Positions 61,381-64,000 of a stretch of DNA of 64,000 nt are shown here, in pieces. This DNA comes from Kitasatospora purpeofusca. Its GTDB lineage: Bacteria > Actinomycetota > Actinomycetes > Streptomycetales > Streptomycetaceae. The position numbers were made by a program, and so were the translations under genes. Position 1 is the stretch's first letter. Each line of letters starts with the position of its first letter. Location of the stretch: NCBI RefSeq assembly GCF_000718025.1, contig NZ_JODS01000001.1:62001-126000 (forward strand), given 5' to 3'. Under the pieces are notes generated by a model. That model saw only the letters and a program-made list of their open reading frames with translations, did not search any database and had not been told where the DNA came from.

Positions 61381-61406
61381 GTGCTGTCGCCCATGGTTGA
61401 CAGCAC
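61381..61406. promoter_or_regulatory. Inverted repeat spanning the nitroreductase start
   Basis: GTGCTGTC (61381-61388) and GACAGCAC (61399-61406) are perfect 8-bp arms; the ATG at 61393 lies in the 10-nt centre. It could be an operator, or an mRNA hairpin exposing or masking the start codon. Confidence 0.5.
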
Positions 61407-62082
61407 AGCGCTCGACAGCGCGGTGGCGGGGACGCCCTACCCGAGTGTCCCGCTCACCCCCATGACCGTGCCCGCCCACGAGGCGGAGGCACGCAGCAGG
61501 TCCTTCCACGACGTGATGGCGCAGCGCCGGACCGTCCGCGACTACTCGACCCGGCCGATCCCGGACGGTGTGGTGGAGTGGGCGATCCGCACCGCCAACA
61601 CCGCGCCGAGCGGCGCGCACGTCCAGCCCTGGCGGTTCGTGGTGATCACCGATCCGGAGCGCAAGCGCCGACTGCGGGAGGCCGCCGAGGCCGAGGAGCG
61701 CGAGTTCTACGCGCACCGGGCCTCCGAGGAGTGGCTGGCCGCACTGGCGCCGATCGGCACCGACTGGGAGAAGCCCTTCCTGGAGGACGCCCCGGCCGTG
61801 ATCGTGGTCTTCGAGGTGCACAAGGGCCCGCACTCGCCGCGCCCGTACTACACCAAGGAGTCGGTGGGCATCGCGGTCGGCCTGCTGCTCGCCACGCTGC
61901 ACCAGGCGGGGCTGGCCACGCTCACCCACACGCCGAGCCCGATGAAGTTCCTCAACGAGGTGTGCGAACGGCCGCAGGAGGAACGGGCCGCGTACGTCAT
62001 CCCGGTGGGGTACCCCGCGGAGGGGGCGCGCGTACCGGACCTGCGGCGCAAGGAGCTCGACGAGGTGCTGATCCAGCTCTGA
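61393..62082 (+). CDS. Nitroreductase-family oxidoreductase
   Basis: 229 aa from the ATG at 61393, or 206 aa from 61462. The FMN-binding fold is clear: RRTVRDYSTRPIPDGVVEWAIRTANTAPSGAHVQPWRFVVI, then VGIAVGLLLATLHQAGLATLTHTPSPMKFLNEV and PVGYPAEGARVPDL. It uses NAD(P)H and FMN to reduce nitro compounds, quinones or iodotyrosine-like substrates (it resembles the IYD/BluB branch). There is only about 25 nt between the upstream terminator and the start, so transcription may begin inside or just after the hairpin. Confidence 0.85.
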   Translation: MVDSTALDSAVAGTPYPSVPLTPMTVPAHEAEARSRSFHDVMAQRRTVRDYSTRPIPDGVVEWAIRTANTAPSGAHVQPWRFVVITDPERKRRLREAAEAEEREFYAHRASEEWLAALAPIGTDWEKPFLEDAPAVIVVFEVHKGPHSPRPYYTKESVGIAVGLLLATLHQAGLATLTHTPSPMKFLNEVCERPQEERAAYVIPVGYPAEGARVPDLRRKELDEVLIQL

Positions 62083-62155
62083 CGCGCCCCCGGACGGCCC
62101 GGTAAGCGGCGACGGGCGGTGGTGACGGATACAGGACGTCGACATAATCGCTGTC

Positions 62156-62878
62156 ATGAATCACGTCATGCCATCGCCGTGCGGGGGCGCGTCCGGTTCC
62201 CTCTCGTCGTCCGCGCCTCCGTCCTCCTCGCCTCCGTCCGCCTCGCCTTCGCCCGGCGCGCCCGCGCCCGGTACGCCCGACGCGCCCGTGCCCGACGGGC
62301 CCACCCTCAGTACACCCACCCTCGGCCGGCCGCCCGAACTGCTGCGGCCGGCCGAGGGGATCACCCTGCGCCGCCGTTCCGCCGCCCAGAGCCTCGCCCT
62401 CAACGCCGCCGTCCGGGCCAATCTGGACCATCTGCGCCCCTGGCTGGAGTGGGCCGCCGAGGCCCCCACCGTCGCCCGCACCGCCGAGCTGACCGAGGCC
62501 GGTGCCGCCGCCTGGGACGCCGGCACCGACTTCATCTACCTGGTCGGCCTGGACGCCGAACCCGGCCGGGTGATCGGCTCGTTCGGCCTGCACCGCCGGA
62601 TCGGGCCGGGCGCGCTGGAGATCGGCTACTGGGTCGGCACCGACCACGTCGGCCGGGGCATCGCCACCACCGCCGCCCGGGCCCTCACCGAGGCGGCGTT
62701 CGCCCTGCCCGGCATCCACCGGGTCGAGATCCACTGCGACCCGGCGAACGCCGCCAGCGCCGCGGTGGCCCGACGGCTCGGCTTCCGCCTCGACCGCGAG
62801 ATCGACGCACAGGTGCGGGCACCGGGCGAGACCGGGCGCAAGCAGATCTGGGTGCAGGAGCGCCGCCCCGCCCGGTAG
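62156..62878 (+). CDS. GNAT-family (RimJ/RimL-like) acetyltransferase
   Basis: 240 aa, ATG at 62156. The first 55 residues are Ser/Pro-rich and disordered; the real start could be further in. The acetyltransferase core has EIGYWVGTDHVGRGIATTAARALTEAAF (acetyl-CoA pyrophosphate loop GRGIAT) and HCDPANAASAAVARRLGFRLDRE. It probably N-acetylates a protein N-terminus or small amine. Convergent with the aldo-keto reductase. Confidence 0.88.
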   Translation: MNHVMPSPCGGASGSLSSSAPPSSSPPSASPSPGAPAPGTPDAPVPDGPTLSTPTLGRPPELLRPAEGITLRRRSAAQSLALNAAVRANLDHLRPWLEWAAEAPTVARTAELTEAGAAAWDAGTDFIYLVGLDAEPGRVIGSFGLHRRIGPGALEIGYWVGTDHVGRGIATTAARALTEAAFALPGIHRVEIHCDPANAASAAVARRLGFRLDREIDAQVRAPGETGRKQIWVQERRPAR

Positions 62879-62891
62879 CGTTCCGCCCCGT

Positions 62892-62912
62892 GGCGCTCCG
62901 TCCGGCAGCGCC
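62892..62912. terminator. Small hairpin between convergent genes
   Basis: GGCGCT (62892-62897) and AGCGCC (62907-62912) with a 9-nt loop, between the acetyltransferase and aldo-keto reductase stops. Confidence 0.4.
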
Positions 62913-62916
62913 CCGC

Positions 62917-63873
62917 TCAGTACCGGTCGCCCGAGGGCGCCGGCAGCGCGTCCAGCTCGGCGAGGTCCGCCGGCGACAGCACCAGCTCGGCCGCCGCCGC
63001 GTTCTCCGCCAGGTACTTGGGCGTCTTGGTGCCCGGGATCGGCAGCACGTACCGCCCCTGCGCGACCACCCAGGCGAGCGCCACCTGCGCGGGCGTCGCG
63101 CCGACCCGCGCCGCGACCGCCCGCACCCGCTCCACCAGCGCCAGGTTCGCCTTCAGCGCGTCCTGCTGGAAGCGCGGCAGCCCACGGCGGAAGTCGTCGG
63201 CCGGCAGCTCGTCGAAGGAGGCGATGCCGCCGGTCAGGAAGCCCCGGCCGAGCGGCGAGAACGGCAGGAACGCGATCCCGTGCTCCTCGGTGTAGGGCAG
63301 CACCTCGGCCAGCGAGTCCCTGGTCCACAGCGACAGTTCGTTCTGCACCGAGGCCACCGGGTGGACGGCCCGCGCCCGCTCGATCTCCTCGACGCCCACC
63401 TCGGACAGCCCGATCCGGCGCGCCTTGCCGGCCGCCACCGCCTCGGCGAGCGCGCCCCAGGACTCCTCGATCGGCACCTCCGGGTCGACCCGGTGCAACT
63501 GGTACAGGTCGACGTGGTCGGTACCGAGCCGGTGCAGGCTGTCGTCGATCGCCCGCCGGATGTGCTCGGGCCGGCCGTTGCGCAGCACCCGCTCCTCACC
63601 CGTGCCCGGCACCAGGCCCACCTTGGTGGCGAGCACCGCCCGCTCCCGGTACGGACCGGCCAGCGCGGCGCCGACCACCTCCTCGTTGCTGTACGGGCCG
63701 TAGATGTCGGAGGTGTCGATCAGCGTGACCCCGAGGTCGAGCGCCTGCCGGATCACCCGCACCGAGGTCTCGTCGTCCCGGTTGTGGACGTCGTAGGCCC
63801 AGGTCATCCCCATGCAGCCGAGGCCGACGACCCCGACCTCGGGACCCTCGCTGCCGAGCGTGGCGTTGCGCAT
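62917..63873 (-). CDS. Aldo-keto reductase
   Basis: 318 aa, ATG at 63873 with GAGGAG upstream. Catalytic residues are present: Asp and Tyr in LIDTSDIYGPYSNEE, Lys in VLATKVG, His in YQLHRVD, plus the NADPH motif YVLPIPGTKTPKYLAENA. It is a paralogue of the AKR at 23204-24190. Its promoter has the same MerR-type 19-bp layout and shares most of its dyad with the promoter at 31260. Confidence 0.92.
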   Translation of the reverse strand: MRNATLGSEGPEVGVVGLGCMGMTWAYDVHNRDDETSVRVIRQALDLGVTLIDTSDIYGPYSNEEVVGAALAGPYRERAVLATKVGLVPGTGEERVLRNGRPEHIRRAIDDSLHRLGTDHVDLYQLHRVDPEVPIEESWGALAEAVAAGKARRIGLSEVGVEEIERARAVHPVASVQNELSLWTRDSLAEVLPYTEEHGIAFLPFSPLGRGFLTGGIASFDELPADDFRRGLPRFQQDALKANLALVERVRAVAARVGATPAQVALAWVVAQGRYVLPIPGTKTPKYLAENAAAAELVLSPADLAELDALPAPSGDRY

Positions 63874-63935
63874 GACGTACTCCTCACTGGTGTCGGCCCC
63901 CGTGGCGCCGACGTGCGACCGGATCAACGGGCACC

Positions 63936-63966
63936 AGCCTGCCCCTTGGAGTGCACTCGAGGTCAA
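63936..63966 (-). promoter_or_regulatory. MerR-type promoter (19-bp spacer) of the second aldo-keto reductase
   Basis: Minus strand: TTGACC (63966-63961), 19-bp spacer with CTCGAGTGCACTCCAAG, CAGGCT (63941-63936). Predicted start near 63929, about 55 nt before the ATG. The last 34 bases of the window show nothing further. Confidence 0.75.
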
Positions 63967-64000
63967 GCGACACCGCCGCGCCGGGCCGGTGCCCCGCCGC

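Overview
The window is very G+C-rich. Its genes use GTG starts, SD-led starts close to their neighbours, mycothiol-enzyme relatives, a SARP-type regulator, an ImuA'/ImuB/DnaE2 mutasome with an actinobacterial LexA box, and Ser/Thr-kinase signalling. This points to a Streptomycetaceae chromosome (Streptomyces or Kitasatospora). I see no rRNA, tRNA, CRISPR, transposase or phage genes. The region reads as an ordinary chromosomal arm full of small regulator-plus-enzyme units, not a biosynthetic cluster.

Layout. 1-7 kb: tail of an unknown gene, a secreted erythromycin-esterase-like protein, a TetR/FAD-dehydrogenase pair, and a DGPF protein with an ECF42-type sigma factor. 6.5-16.7 kb: MarR divergent from an extradiol dioxygenase, mycothiol/DinB-like and VOC proteins, a truncated haemoglobin, an SDR with its MerR regulator, an acyl-CoA synthetase with a GAF-LuxR regulator, and small secreted or lipoprotein genes. 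16.7-22.9 kb: SOS mutasome. 23-33 kb: aldo-keto reductase, Nudix and HAD hydrolases, Ser/Thr kinase with a ricin-like end, giant AfsR/SARP regulator, CMD-family protein, DinB protein and a second DGPF protein. 33-40.6 kb: lipoprotein, MarR, an amide-use cluster (AmiC-like sensor, APC permease, acetamidase), a SnoaL-like protein, and a small cysteine-containing leader peptide ahead of a 2OG-Fe(II) oxygenase. 40.8-49.2 kb: orphan membrane protein, a MerR regulator and a four-gene beta-oxidation operon. 49.4-53.5 kb: membrane protein/histidine kinase/response regulator operon and a Pr6Pr-like membrane protein. 53.6-64 kb: Fic-like toxin-antitoxin pair, S41 protease, two ABC-F proteins flanking a secreted trypsin-like protease, nitroreductase, acetyltransferase and a second aldo-keto reductase.

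Two regulatory networks stand out. First, both DGPF genes, 28 kb apart, have the same TGTCGA-N17-CGAC promoter. This matches the published type of ECF42 promoter, so the sigma factor at 5042-6394 probably controls an unlinked target. Second, at least four promoters have a TTGACC/T -35, a 19-bp spacer with an inverted repeat, and a -10. This is the distorted-spacer architecture used by MerR-family activators. They precede two aldo-keto reductases, a CMD-family protein and a SnoaL-like protein, suggesting a dispersed electrophile or redox-stress regulon whose regulator is not adjacent to its targets.
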